Origin: Zoogloea ramigera | GTDB taxonomy: Bacteria > Pseudomonadota > Gammaproteobacteria > Burkholderiales > Rhodocyclaceae | NCBI RefSeq assembly: GCF_006539865.1 | Contig: NZ_BJNV01000054.1 | Location: 1 to 34,653 of the forward strand | DNA length: 34,653 nt | Direction: 5' to 3' | Shown: positions 27,017 to 34,653 of the stretch, one piece after another | Layout: each line of letters starts with the position of its first letter | How positions within the stretch are numbered: position 1 is the stretch's first letter | Position numbers and translations under genes: made by a program | The notes under the pieces: model-generated | The model's database searches: none | What the model saw: only the letters and a program-made list of their open reading frames with translations | Told to the model about the DNA's origin: nothing

Positions 27017-29047
27017 GTGAAGTTTTTCAGCAAACTGCGCGGAACGTCCATGTCGGGCGTCGCCATGCTGCAGTGCCGTGCCGCAGAGCTCGAGCAGGCG
27101 CTTGCCGCCCTGTCGATCAAGCCGACTTTCATCAACGCCTACGTGTCGCCCCACCTCGACATCGATCAGGTTGCCCGCACGGTGACCCGCCGCTTCCCCG
27201 GGGTGCCGATCATGCTGTGCTCCACCGCCGGTGAGCTGTGTTCGGCGGGCGAAGGCCTCTACTGCAACACCGGCGATCAGTGGGGCAGGGTGGTGCTGCA
27301 GTGCTTCGATGCCTCGCTGATCGCCCAGGCCAGCGTTGTGGCGGTGCCCCTTGGTTGCGAGGACATCCGCCGGGGCGACGTCGACATGCCGGTCAAGGAG
27401 CGGGTCGCCCGGATCGCCCGCAACATCCAGGCGCTGCAGGTGGGCATGGAGATCGACCACCGGGATACGCTGGCGTGCGTCCTCTTTGACGGCCTGTCGG
27501 CCTCCGAATCCTTCTTCATGGAGGCGCTGTACGACTCCGGGCGCTTCCCGTGCCTGTTCGTGGGCGGCTCGGCAGGGGGCAAGTTCGACTTCCGCAACAC
27601 CTGGCTCCACGACGGCACCCGCCGCCTCGAGAACCATGCCCTGATCGCCTTCCTGAAGGTCGCCCGGGGCACCCGCTTCGGGGTGCTGAAGAGCCAGAAC
27701 TTCGTGCCCGACGGCCCGCACTTCCCGGTGCTCCACGCCTCCCTCGAACAGCGCTACGTGAGCGAAGTGATCGACGCCGATGGGCGCGTGGTGTCCTTCA
27801 TCGACGCCCTGTGCGCGCATTTTCGCTGCGCCCCGCGGGAGCTCGAAGCCAAGCTGGCCGACTTTTCCTTTGCGATCCAGGTCGGCAAGGAGATCTTCGT
27901 GCGCTCGGTGGTGCGGGTCGATGTCGAGGCCAGGCGGGTGTATTTCTACTGCGACATCTCCCCGGGCGACGACCTGCTGCTGGTGCGCCGGACCAAGCTG
28001 GTGCAGAGTACCGAAGAGGATTTCCGGCGTTTCATGGCCGGCAAGCCCGGTGCGCCGGTGGCCGGCATCCTCAACGACTGCATCCTGCGGCGGCTCTACA
28101 ACGACAAGGACCTCGCCCATGTTCGCCAGGCGCTGCCCTGCGACCAACTGGCGGGCTTCTCGACCTTCGGCGAGATCCTCGGCCTCAACCTCAATCAGAC
28201 CCTCACCGCGGTGTTCTTCTTCCGGGTGCCGGAAGGCGCGGGCTTCCGTGACGACTACGTGGACTACTTCGTGGCGCACTACGGCGAGTTCAAGGCATTT
28301 TTCCTGCGTCGGCAGGGGGCCAAGCTGGCCGGCTTGTCCAAGCTCATCGTCACCCAGATCGACGACTACCAGGCCCAGCGCTTCGACAGCCAGCTCGACG
28401 CGTCGAGTTTCGACGAGGGCATTGCGCCGGTGGTGCATGGCCTCAACAGCCTGGGCCGCACATTGAAGTCGTCCCGCGACCTGCGCGAGAGCACCGCCCT
28501 GCAGCTCGAAGAATGCGCGGGCGACCTGTATGCCTCGATGGGCGTGCTCGCCGCCACCACCGACGAGCAGGCGAAGGTGGTGGCCCAGGTGGGCGACACC
28601 GTCGAGGAGCTGTCCCGCCAGGCCGGAGACGCCGCCGGCAGCGCGCGCAACCTGGCCCATTCCAGTGGCCGGATCCAGGGCGTCGTCGAGATCATCCAGC
28701 AGATCGCCGACCAGACCAACCTGCTCGCCCTCAACGCCGCCATCGAGGCCGCCCGCGCGGGCGAGGCCGGTCGCGGCTTCGCGGTGGTGGCCGACGAGGT
28801 GCGCAAGCTGGCCGAGAAGTCGCGCACCAGCGCCGGCGAGATCGGCGCCGACATCTCGACCCTGGCAGCCGAGATCAACCGGGTTGCCCAGGAGATCGGG
28901 CGCCAGGCGGAGGACGTGTCTGGCGTGTCGGGCATGTTGCAGGATATCGAGGCCTTCAGCAGCAAGACCACCGAGAGCGCCGACCATGCACGGCTTGTCG
29001 CCGATACACTCAAGAACCTCACCGACAATCAGCTGAGGCAGGCCTGA
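27017..29047 (+). CDS. Soluble FIST-domain methyl-accepting chemotaxis protein
   Basis: Cytoplasmic chemoreceptor of 676 residues lying between hypD and hypE. The N-terminal half is a FIST sensor: the hallmark CSTAGEL at 68-74, GLSASESFF and [12 protein letters not shown], then a FIST_C region to about residue 420 ([11 protein letters not shown]). After a linker, a short MCP signalling hairpin follows, with [25 protein letters not shown] around 563-590 and RKLAEKS. No signal peptide, transmembrane segment or HAMP is seen. FIST domains bind small ligands in signalling proteins, and one subgroup (NosP) binds heme and NO. The ligand here is unknown. The start is GTG 27017 with GAGGA eight bases upstream. 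It has its own sigma-28-like promoter, and its position suggests taxis linked to hydrogen or redox metabolism. Confidence 0.92.
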   Translation: MKFFSKLRGTSMSGVAMLQCRAAELEQALAALSIKPTFINAYVSPHLDIDQVARTVTRRFPGVPIMLCSTAGELCSAGEGLYCNTGDQWGRVVLQCFDASLIAQASVVAVPLGCEDIRRGDVDMPVKERVARIARNIQALQVGMEIDHRDTLACVLFDGLSASESFFMEALYDSGRFPCLFVGGSAGGKFDFRNTWLHDGTRRLENHALIAFLKVARGTRFGVLKSQNFVPDGPHFPVLHASLEQRYVSEVIDADGRVVSFIDALCAHFRCAPRELEAKLADFSFAIQVGKEIFVRSVVRVDVEARRVYFYCDISPGDDLLLVRRTKLVQSTEEDFRRFMAGKPGAPVAGILNDCILRRLYNDKDLAHVRQALPCDQLAGFSTFGEILGLNLNQTLTAVFFFRVPEGAGFRDDYVDYFVAHYGEFKAFFLRRQGAKLAGLSKLIVTQIDDYQAQRFDSQLDASSFDEGIAPVVHGLNSLGRTLKSSRDLRESTALQLEECAGDLYASMGVLAATTDEQAKVVAQVGDTVEELSRQAGDAAGSARNLAHSSGRIQGVVEIIQQIADQTNLLALNAAIEAARAGEAGRGFAVVADEVRKLAEKSRTSAGEIGADISTLAAEINRVAQEIGRQAEDVSGVSGMLQDIEAFSSKTTESADHARLVADTLKNLTDNQLRQA

Positions 29048-29094
29048 GCCACGGCGCGTCCGTGGCGGTCGGGGCTGCCGCGGCGCGCACCATC

Positions 29095-30141
29095 ATGAAA
29101 AAAAACTACGTCCGCCCCCTCGATCTCGCCTGCGGTGCCGTCGATCTCTCCCACGGCGGAGGGGGGCGTGCCATGCTTCAGCTCATCAGCGAGGTCTTCG
29201 GCCGCGCCTTCGACAACGAATGGCTGCGCCGGGGCGACGACGGAGCCGTGCTGCCGGCGCCCGCCGCCGGCGAGCGGCTGGTGATCGCCACCGACGCCCA
29301 TGTGGTCTCGCCACTGTTCTTTCCGGGTGGCGACATCGGCTGCCTCGCCGTGCACGGCACCATCAACGATGTGGCGATGATGGGCGCCCGGCCGCTCTAT
29401 CTGGCGGCCAGCTTCATCCTCGAAGAAGGCTTCCCCCTGGCCGAGCTCGCCCGCATCGTCGCCAGCATGGCCGCCGCCGCGAAGGAGGCGGGCGTGCCGG
29501 TGGTGACCGGCGACACCAAAGTGGTGGAAAAGGGCAAGGGTGACGGCATCTTCATCACCACCACCGGTGTCGGTGCGCTGCCGGCCGGGCGCGAGCTGTC
29601 GGGCGCCAACGCCAGGCCCGGCGACGCGGTGATCGTCTCGGGCACGCTGGGCGACCACGGCATGGCGATCATGGCCCGGCGCGAAGGGCTTGCCTTCGAG
29701 TCCGGGATCCGTTCCGACACGGCGGCGCTCCACGGTCTCGTCGAGTCTGCGCTGGCGGCGGTGCCGGGCCTGCGGGTGCTGCGCGACCCGACCCGCGGCG
29801 GCCTGGCGGCCACCCTCAACGAGATCGCGCGCCAGTCCGGCGTCGGCATCGTCCTCGACGAAATGGCGCTGCCCGTCAATCCCCAGGTGGCGGCGGCCTG
29901 CGAGTTCCTCGGCCTCGACCCGCTGCACATCGCCAACGAAGGCAAGCTCATCGCCATCTGCGCGGCGGACGAGGCCGACGCCCTCGTGGCCGCGCTGCGC
30001 GCCCACCCCCTCGGCGCCCGGGCGGCGCGGGTCGGCGAGGTGTGTGCCGACGAGCGCTGTTTCGTGCAGATGAAGACCGCCCTCGGTGGTCGCCGCATGG
30101 TCGACTGGCTGGCGAGCGAACAACTGCCGCGCATCTGCTGA
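29095..30141 (+). CDS. hypE: Hydrogenase maturation protein HypE
   Basis: Dehydrates the C-terminal thiocarbamate, made on it by HypF, to a thiocyanate that donates CN to the iron in HypC-HypD. It has 348 residues from ATG 29095. It matches the PurM-like ATP-binding fold: PLDLACGAVDLSHGGGGRAM, FFPGGDIGCLAVHGTINDVAMMGA, TGDTKVVEKGKGDGIFI and RDPTRGGLAATLNEIA. It ends in PRIC with the essential C-terminal Cys. No clear Shine-Dalgarno precedes the ATG, and an in-frame GTG at 29062 is a weaker alternative. It is separated from hypD by the chemoreceptor gene and so may be read partly from that gene's promoter. Confidence 0.97.
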   Translation: MKKNYVRPLDLACGAVDLSHGGGGRAMLQLISEVFGRAFDNEWLRRGDDGAVLPAPAAGERLVIATDAHVVSPLFFPGGDIGCLAVHGTINDVAMMGARPLYLAASFILEEGFPLAELARIVASMAAAAKEAGVPVVTGDTKVVEKGKGDGIFITTTGVGALPAGRELSGANARPGDAVIVSGTLGDHGMAIMARREGLAFESGIRSDTAALHGLVESALAAVPGLRVLRDPTRGGLAATLNEIARQSGVGIVLDEMALPVNPQVAAACEFLGLDPLHIANEGKLIAICAADEADALVAALRAHPLGARAARVGEVCADERCFVQMKTALGGRRMVDWLASEQLPRIC

Positions 30142-30147
30142 GTCCAT

Positions 30148-30174
30148 TCAAGCCACTGGCTAAATGGCCGTAGT
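30148..30174 (+). promoter_or_regulatory. Sigma-28 (FliA)-like promoter before the EF-hand/VCBS-like gene
   Basis: TCAAGCCA, 11 bases, GCCGTAGT, ending 34 bases before the start of the next gene. TCAAG equals the pseudomonad-type -35 core. The -10 half is less perfect than at 26967, but the spacing is identical. Confidence 0.5.
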
Positions 30175-30208
30175 TCAGAGGTGTTTGGTGTAATGAGGTG
30201 GTGCTGCA

Positions 30209-31222
30209 ATGAAAATCTCTGAATCCAGCCTGGAGCTGCAGGCCAGCAGCCTCAAGGCGACCCGTCTCGAGGTGAAGGAAAGCCTGTCGGCCTGGGTCGG
30301 CCAGGGCGCTGCGGTGGAGCGGGGGGCCCGGGCCTTGCCCGAGGTGCGTGTCTCCGAGGCTGCCCGGGAGGCCTTGCAGGCTGACGAAAGCGCCGCGACG
30401 GGGGCTGCGGCGGAGGATGCGCCGCTGGACCCGAAGCTGGAGCTGGTCAGGGCCATCGTCGAGATGCTCAGCGGGCGCTCGATCCGGGTGCTTTCGAGCG
30501 AGGACATCCAGGCCGATGCGGCGGCAGAGGCGCCGGCAGGGCAGGGCGGCAGCCGGCCTGCCTTCGGCATCGAATATTCCCGCAGTGAAACCATCGAGCA
30601 CTACGAGGCAGCCAGCTTCGAGGCCGCCGGTACGGTGCGCACCGCCGACGGGCGTGACATTTCTTTCAGCCTGAGCCTGTCGATGCAGCGCTACGAGAGC
30701 GAGACCCGCAGCCTCAGCCTGCGGGCCGGCAGCGCTGCGGCGAAAGACCCGCTGGTGCTCAACTTCGGCGCCGACGCGGCGAGCCTGCGCAGCCAGCGTT
30801 TCAGCTTCGACTTGCTGGGCAATGGCGACGAGGTGGACATGCCCTTGCTCGGTGAGGGCAGCGGTTTTCTGGTGCTCGACGCCGTCGGCGGCGGGCGTGT
30901 CGAATCCGGGCGCCAGCTCTTCGGGCCGACCAGCGGTGACGGCTTCGCCGATCTGGCCGCCTACGACAGCGACGCCAACGGCTGGATCGACGAGGCCGAC
31001 CCGGTGTTCGGCCGCCTCGGTGTGTGGACGCCGGACGCCGAGGGCGGTGGTGCGGTGCGCAGCCTGGCGGAGGCTGGTGTGGGCGCCCTGGGGCTCGACC
31101 GGGTCGCCACGCCCTTTGCGCTCAAGGATGGCACTGAGCTGGGGGCGGTCCGCAGCTCGGGCGTGTATCTTCGCGAGGCTGGCGGCGCGGGCACCCTGCA
31201 GCAGGTGGATGTGGTCGTCTGA
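30209..31222 (+). CDS. EF-hand/VCBS-like protein of unknown function
   Basis: 337 residues. There is no signal peptide. The N-terminus (MKISESSLELQASS, then KESLSAWVG) resembles a family of proteobacterial proteins annotated as VCBS repeat-containing. The C-terminal half has a complete EF-hand loop DSDANGWIDEAD (253-264), preceded by two degenerate calcium-loop-like stretches near 201-214 and 224-234, and the family phrase ELFGPxSGDGF appears as QLFGPTSGDGF. Calcium binding is likely for the complete loop. The cellular role is unknown. It has a good RBS (GAGGTGG), a sigma-28-like promoter, and its stop codon abuts the stop of the convergent thioesterase gene. Confidence 0.82.
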   Translation: MKISESSLELQASSLKATRLEVKESLSAWVGQGAAVERGARALPEVRVSEAAREALQADESAATGAAAEDAPLDPKLELVRAIVEMLSGRSIRVLSSEDIQADAAAEAPAGQGGSRPAFGIEYSRSETIEHYEAASFEAAGTVRTADGRDISFSLSLSMQRYESETRSLSLRAGSAAAKDPLVLNFGADAASLRSQRFSFDLLGNGDEVDMPLLGEGSGFLVLDAVGGGRVESGRQLFGPTSGDGFADLAAYDSDANGWIDEADPVFGRLGVWTPDAEGGGAVRSLAEAGVGALGLDRVATPFALKDGTELGAVRSSGVYLREAGGAGTLQQVDVVV

Positions 31223-31648
31223 TCAGCCCTGGGTACGCTGCCGGAAGCCTTCGGGCACCGGCGCCGGCCGTCTCGCCGTGTAGTCGAAGAACAGAATGCC
31301 GGTCTTGCCCCGGGCGACCTCGCGGCCGCTGGCCTTGTCGCTGGCCTGCCACATCAGGTCGCAGCCGTACTTGTTGAAGTCGGCGGGGGTGATCTGGAAA
31401 ACCAGCGTCTCGCCGTGGAATGCTTCGGATTTGTACTGCATGGCGGCATCCGCGACGACGATGCCTACGCCTTCCACGTCCAGTTCGGTATAGCCGAGGG
31501 ACTTGAAAAAACGCACCCGGGCCTCGGAGAGCAGGCCGATCAGGGCGGCATTGTCGAGGTGATGGCCGTAGTTGATGTGGCCGATGTAGATCGGGATGTC
31601 GGTGGTGAACAGAAAATGCTCGGGGAGCTCGATGATCACGCGGGCCAT
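31223..31648 (-). CDS. Hotdog-fold acyl-CoA thioesterase
   Basis: 141 residues from ATG at 31648, with AAGGA upstream. The sequence fits the 4-hydroxybenzoyl-CoA/YbgC-type thioesterase family: IYIGHINYGHHLDNAALIGLLSEARVRFF contains the helix and the conserved His/Asp area, followed by YKSEAFHGETLVFQ. The open frame extends 43 codons upstream, but those overlap nikR on the other strand and lack family resemblance. The substrate is unknown. The gene converges on the EF-hand protein gene with no spacer, TGA and TCA meeting as TGATCA, and is divergent from nikR. Confidence 0.86.
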   Translation of the reverse strand: MARVIIELPEHFLFTTDIPIYIGHINYGHHLDNAALIGLLSEARVRFFKSLGYTELDVEGVGIVVADAAMQYKSEAFHGETLVFQITPADFNKYGCDLMWQASDKASGREVARGKTGILFFDYTARRPAPVPEGFRQRTQG

Positions 31649-31760
31649 GGACGCGTCCTTGGGTGGTTTGTCGGTCGGCGGATTATCGCAGGGCCGGCCG
31701 ATTGCCGGCTCGAGATGTGGCGGGCAGAATGATGTGCTCACCCCGATCCGGAGCCTGCCC

Positions 31761-32237
31761 GTGGAACGCTTCACCATCTCCCTCGACGAAGAGCTGGCCC
31801 AGGCCTTCGATGCGCTGATTGCCGCCCGGGGCTATTCCAACCGCTCTGAGGCGGTGCGCGACATCCTGCGCAGCCAGATCGAGGCCAGCCGCCTGGCTCG
31901 GGAGGACGCCCCCCACTGCATCGCCAACCTGTCTTACGTCTTCAATCACCACGAGCGGGAACTGGCCGAGCGGGTGACCCACGACCAGCACGCCCACCAC
32001 GACCTCTGCGTGGCGACCCTGCATGCCCACCTGGATCACGACAACTGCATGGAAAGCGTGATCCTGCGGGGGCCGACCGACGCGGTGCGGGCTTTCGCCG
32101 ATGCCCTCATCGCCCGCCCCGGCATCCGCCACGGGCAGTTGAATCTGGTGAGCGCAGAATATCGGGAGCAGCCCCACAGCCATTCCCACGCCGACGGGCA
32201 CAGTCGTTCCCACGGTCACTATCGGCCGCGGAGCTGA
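31761..32237 (+). CDS. nikR: Nickel-responsive transcriptional regulator NikR
   Basis: Ribbon-helix-helix repressor that binds operator DNA when nickel is present. It has 158 residues from GTG 31761, with GGAG seven bases upstream. The DNA-binding RHH is ERFTISLDEELAQAFDALIAARGYSNRSEAVRDILR. The ACT-type metal domain keeps all four high-affinity ligands: His77, His88, His90 and Cys96 (pattern H...LHAH...C). The C-terminus carries an extra tail of about 20 residues with seven histidines. It sits between hyp genes and a NiCoT permease, so it probably controls nickel uptake. No canonical GTATGA-N16-TCATAC operator was found. Confidence 0.95.
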   Translation: MERFTISLDEELAQAFDALIAARGYSNRSEAVRDILRSQIEASRLAREDAPHCIANLSYVFNHHERELAERVTHDQHAHHDLCVATLHAHLDHDNCMESVILRGPTDAVRAFADALIARPGIRHGQLNLVSAEYREQPHSHSHADGHSRSHGHYRPRS

Positions 32238-32339
32238 GCTGCCACAGGCTGGCTGGAGCGTCGATTTTCCTCGCAGGGTGGGTGTGACCCCTGTGTGTGC
32301 ACTAAAATAAAAGCTTCTTACCTGCCCGGTGCCGGCCCC

Positions 32340-33161
32340 ATGTCTCCCCTGCCTGCCGACAGCTTTGCCCTCGTCCTGCTGGTATTCGTGCTGGGCGTGA
32401 AGCACGGCTTCGACGCGGACCACCTGGCCACCATCGACGGCTTGACGCGCTACAACGCCCGGGCCCGGCCGCGGATGGCGCGCTTCTGTGGCGGCTTGTT
32501 CTCGCTGGGGCATGGGGCGGTGGTCGTGGCCATCGCGTTGGGGGTGAGCCTGCTCTCCGGCGGCTGGTCGGCGCCGGAATGGCTGGAATTTTCAGGGGCC
32601 TGGATTTCGATTGCTTTCCTGGTGCTGCTGGGCGTGCTCAACCTGCGCGCAGTCTTCGCCGCAGAGGCCCATGAGGTGGTGCGCCCGGTGGGCCTGAAGG
32701 GGCGCTGGCTGGGGCGTCTTGCGCGGGTCTCGGACCCGGCTGGCGTCGCCATGGTCGGGGCGCTGTTCGCCCTGTCCTTCGACACCGTGAGCCAGGCTGC
32801 GCTGTTCGCCGTGGCCGGTGTGCAGGCCGGCGGCTGGCAGCACGCGCTGGGGCTGGGTCTGGTCTTCATGGCCGGGATGCTGCTCGCCGATGGGGCCAAC
32901 GGCCTGTGGCTGGCCCGTCTCATCGCCCGGGCCGACAGCGCGGCGCGCATCGCGTCGCGGGTGATGGCCGTGGCGGTGGCGGGCGTCAGCCTGCTGGTGG
33001 CCGCCTACGGCGCCGCCCGGTTGGTCCTGCCCGGGCTTGAGGCGTGGGGCGAGGGCAGGGAGCTGCTGCTCGGCGCCAGCGTGATCGCGGTGGTGTTTGC
33101 GAGTTTCCTGGTCGGCCTCCATCTGGCGCGCCGCAGTGGTCTGCGCCAGGGCGTCGTCTGA
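32340..33161 (+). CDS. NiCoT-family nickel/cobalt permease
   Basis: Inner-membrane importer of 273 residues, related to HoxN/NixA high-affinity nickel permeases. The family signature HxxDxDH appears as KHGFDADHLATIDGLTRY in the first helix region. Later helices contain FSLGHGAVV and LFALSFDT. About seven to eight hydrophobic segments are visible. ATG 32340 is chosen because it begins at the first hydrophobic region, while the open frame reaches back to 32295. The gene lies 102 bases after nikR. That spacer has an AT-rich CTAAAATAAAAG stretch at about 32302 which could be a -10 region but lacks a clear -35. Ni would serve the hydrogenase-maturation genes nearby; cobalt cannot be excluded. Confidence 0.9.
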   Translation: MSPLPADSFALVLLVFVLGVKHGFDADHLATIDGLTRYNARARPRMARFCGGLFSLGHGAVVVAIALGVSLLSGGWSAPEWLEFSGAWISIAFLVLLGVLNLRAVFAAEAHEVVRPVGLKGRWLGRLARVSDPAGVAMVGALFALSFDTVSQAALFAVAGVQAGGWQHALGLGLVFMAGMLLADGANGLWLARLIARADSAARIASRVMAVAVAGVSLLVAAYGAARLVLPGLEAWGEGRELLLGASVIAVVFASFLVGLHLARRSGLRQGVV

Positions 33162-33437
33162 ACATCGAGTGCCGATGGGAGCCTGGTCGGTGCGGCGCAT
33201 CGCGCTGTGAGCGTGTAGCATTCGGCCCCTATCAGGCCCTCGTCGTGAAGTCCACCTGGTGTCTTGATCGGGTTCAAGGTTGCCATGGGGCACCGATGGC
33301 ACAGTGGGCGCCTGCCGTGCGGGGTGACGCCTCGTCGCGTGACACCGATATCGCCGTGAGTCCCCGTTGAACACCGAAAGCCCTCTCGTGACCATGACTT
33401 ACTCAAGCTTGATCCTGATTGTCCGTCGGAGGCCGGC
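33162..33437. other. Intergenic region before tonB
   Basis: 276 bases with no gene that can be supported. An inverted repeat TGCCAT-N9-ATGGCA (33281-33301) could be a regulator site. Palindromes CGATATCG and TCAAGCTTGA occur nearer tonB. No B12-riboswitch box, Fur-box match or strong terminator was recognised. Confidence 0.4.
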
Positions 33438-34154
33438 TTGAGGGATAAGGGGCTCCTTTACGCCGTCGGCGCGTCCATCGTTGCCCACGGCCTGGTGCTG
33501 GCTCTGGGGAGCGGCCTGCCAAGGCCTGTGCTGGAACCGCGCCCCATCGAAGCCCGCCTGTTGCCGCGGGAGTCTGCCGAGGCGCCCGCGGCGAGCCGCC
33601 CTGCGCACCCACAGCCGCCCGCGCCGCATCGGGTGTCGCCGGAGCCACCTCGTCAGGTGAAGACGCCGCCCCGTTCCGAGGCTGTGGCGCCCCCGCCGCA
33701 GCGCATGGTGGCGCCGCGCGCAGATCCCGCGACACCCAGCGTCGCTGCCGGGGCCGGCGCCCCCGTCACGACCGTTCACAAGGCTGACGCGGCACCTGCC
33801 GTCATCACTCCCGCTGCGCCCGCGCCCGTTGCCAGTCACCCCGCTGCGCCACCCAGCTACGCGCCGCCGAGTTTCGGCGCCCGCTATCTGGACAACCCGA
33901 AGCCTGCCTACCCGATGCTTGCGCGCCGCCGTGGGCTGGAAGGGACGGTGCGCCTGGAGGTCCAGGTGTCCGCAGAAGGGATTCCGACTGCGGTCAGGGT
34001 TAGGGAGAGCGCCGGTCACGAGGCGCTCGACGAGGCGGCGATGACCGCGGTCTGGCACTGGCGCTTCGTTCCGGCCAGGCGTGGAAGCGAGGCGGTTGAG
34101 GGCGTCGTTGTGGTGCCTATCCGTTTCCGGCTGGGCGATGATGAGGCGGCCTGA
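33438..34154 (+). CDS. TonB-family energy-transducing protein
   Basis: 238 residues. A short cytoplasmic N-terminus and one membrane anchor (LLYAVGASIVAHGLVLALGSG) are followed by a Pro/Ala-rich periplasmic spacer of about 100 residues and a C-terminal TonB domain (YPMLARRRGLEGTVRLEVQVSAEGIPTAVRVRESAG, AVWHWRFVPA). It couples the proton-motive force, with ExbB/ExbD, to outer-membrane receptors. The start is TTG 33438 with CGGAGG just upstream, giving a better RBS than any ATG. ExbB/ExbD are not in the window, and several TonB paralogues are usual, so the receptor served is unknown. Uptake of nickel complexes is a possibility from position only. Confidence 0.9.
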   Translation: MRDKGLLYAVGASIVAHGLVLALGSGLPRPVLEPRPIEARLLPRESAEAPAASRPAHPQPPAPHRVSPEPPRQVKTPPRSEAVAPPPQRMVAPRADPATPSVAAGAGAPVTTVHKADAAPAVITPAAPAPVASHPAAPPSYAPPSFGARYLDNPKPAYPMLARRRGLEGTVRLEVQVSAEGIPTAVRVRESAGHEALDEAAMTAVWHWRFVPARRGSEAVEGVVVVPIRFRLGDDEAA

Positions 34155-34219
34155 ACACGGTTTCTTGTCGTCGCAGGAAGGTGTCACCGCGGCGGTTCAC
34201 GAAAAGACGCAGATAGTGT

Positions 34220-34248
34220 TTGACAGCGCGGGAAACGATGTCTAGAAT
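34220..34248 (+). promoter_or_regulatory. Strong sigma-70 promoter for the tRNA-Tyr/Gly/Thr cluster
   Basis: TTGACA (34220-34225), a 17-base spacer and TAGAAT (34243-34248) lie 16 bases before tRNA-Tyr. A GC-rich discriminator (GCGC) follows the -10, as in stringently controlled stable-RNA promoters. Confidence 0.85.
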
Positions 34249-34264
34249 GCGCAGCTTCTCGCTT

Positions 34265-34350
<86 letters not shown>

Positions 34351-34421
34351 CAGTTTATAGCTGTGTGCTCAGTCGTGAGTTCTGCGGCGTGAGCGGTGAA
34401 TGTGAGTCGTTGCGTTGTAAA

Positions 34422-34495
34422 GCGGGTGTAGCTCAATGGTAGAGCAGAAGCCTTCCAAGCTTATGACGAGGGTTCGATTCCCTTCACCCGCTCCA
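34422..34495 (+). tRNA. tRNA-Gly (anticodon TCC)
   Basis: 74 bases with CCA. Acceptor GCGGGTG pairs with CACCCGC, loop CTTCCAA gives anticodon TCC, and the T arm has GGTTCGATTCC. It is 72 bases after tRNA-Tyr. Confidence 0.97.
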
Positions 34496-34510
34496 GGTTG
34501 AGTGTGTGAG

Positions 34511-34585
34511 GCCCATGTAGCTCAGTGGCAGAGCACTCCCTTGGTAAGGGAGAGGTCGGCAGTTCAATCCTGCCCATGGGCACCA
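34511..34585 (+). tRNA. tRNA-Thr (anticodon GGT)
   Basis: 75 bases with CCA. Acceptor GCCCATG pairs with CATGGGC, stem CTCCC/GGGAG encloses TTGGTAA giving anticodon GGT, and the T arm has CAGTTCAATCCTG. It is 15 bases after tRNA-Gly, in one transcript. In betaproteobacteria tuf normally follows this trio. Confidence 0.97.
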
Positions 34586-34599
34586 TCGACTTGATGGTG
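34581..34599 (+). other. Hairpin overlapping the 3' CCA of tRNA-Thr
   Basis: A perfect 7-bp stem CACCATC / GATGGTG (34581-34587 with 34593-34599), loop GACTT, begins in the tRNA acceptor end. There is no T run, so it is not a terminator. It could affect 3' processing or be the leader of the next gene. The remaining bases to 34653 hold no gene start that can be identified. Confidence 0.45.
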
Positions 34600-34653
34600 C
34601 GGCAAATCATAGTTGGTGTTCCGATTTCCTGATTTTTTGCGGGGTTGATGATA

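Noticed and set aside
26948-28987. A 679-codon open frame antisense to the FIST chemoreceptor
   Set aside because: It fully overlaps a gene with clear FIST and MCP motifs and has no domain of its own.
28513-29094. Long N-terminal extension of HypE into the chemoreceptor gene
   Set aside because: The conserved HypE N-terminus begins at 29095, and the upstream frame is an Arg-rich shadow of the MCP coding sequence.
33162-33437. A riboswitch (for example B12) or Fur site before tonB
   Set aside because: No conserved B12-box sequence, riboswitch core or Fur-box match was found; only generic inverted repeats are present.

Overview
The window reads as chromosomal DNA from a GC-rich betaproteobacterium, most likely of the Rhodocyclales (Azoarcus/Thauera/Dechloromonas-like). 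This rests on the gene order (ftsY, M16 peptidase pair, rsmD, coaD, fdx; lolB, ispE, tRNA-Gln, prs, rplY, pth; a tRNA-Tyr/Gly/Thr cluster of the kind that normally precedes tuf) and on protein-level resemblance. No database search was possible, so the taxonomy is inference. No IS element, prophage, CRISPR array or rRNA was seen. Most of the window is ordinary core genome with coding density near 95 percent.

Layout. Bases 1-413 hold the end of an upstream gene (probably a UDP-GlcNAc 2-epimerase), its terminator and a hairpin-rich spacer. Bases 414-5760 hold ftsY (minus) divergent from two M16 peptidases (one active, one without the zinc motif), rsmD, coaD and a ferredoxin. Bases 5840-8711 (minus) hold mutM and a large dynamin-like GTPase. 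Bases 8906-14525 hold a secreted TPR protein, lolB, ispE, tRNA-Gln, prs, rplY and pth. A near-consensus promoter lies inside ispE and a strong terminator lies between tRNA-Gln and prs. Bases 14638-19367 hold a chemoreceptor with a CxxCH heme motif in its periplasmic domain, ilvD and a FemAB-like acyltransferase. Bases 19377-21225 hold a second hairpin-rich spacer, a GNAT acetyltransferase and an unrecognised membrane protein with an exact 13-residue tryptophan repeat and a zinc ribbon (both minus).

The accessory interest is in 21537-33161, a nickel/[NiFe]-hydrogenase maturation region: hypA, hypB, hypF, a small Cdd1-like helix-hairpin-helix gene, hypC, hypD, a soluble FIST-domain chemoreceptor, hypE, then an EF-hand/VCBS-like protein, a thioesterase (minus), nikR and a NiCoT nickel permease. 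All six hyp proteins needed for the NiFe(CN)2CO cofactor are present, but the hydrogenase structural genes are not in the window. The FIST chemoreceptor between hypD and hypE links hydrogenase maturation to chemotaxis by position. Three genes (the heme chemoreceptor, the FIST chemoreceptor and the EF-hand protein) each have an upstream sigma-28 (FliA)-like promoter with identical geometry, TCARN-N14-GCCGWWR or close to it. This suggests that these three belong to the flagellar/chemotaxis regulon even though two of them sit in or beside the hyp cluster.

The window ends with tonB and the tRNA-Tyr, tRNA-Gly and tRNA-Thr genes behind a near-perfect sigma-70 promoter. Three genes (rsmD, lolB and the Cdd1-like gene) start with TTG inside a 4-base TTGA overlap with the preceding stop codon, a repeated translational-coupling pattern.
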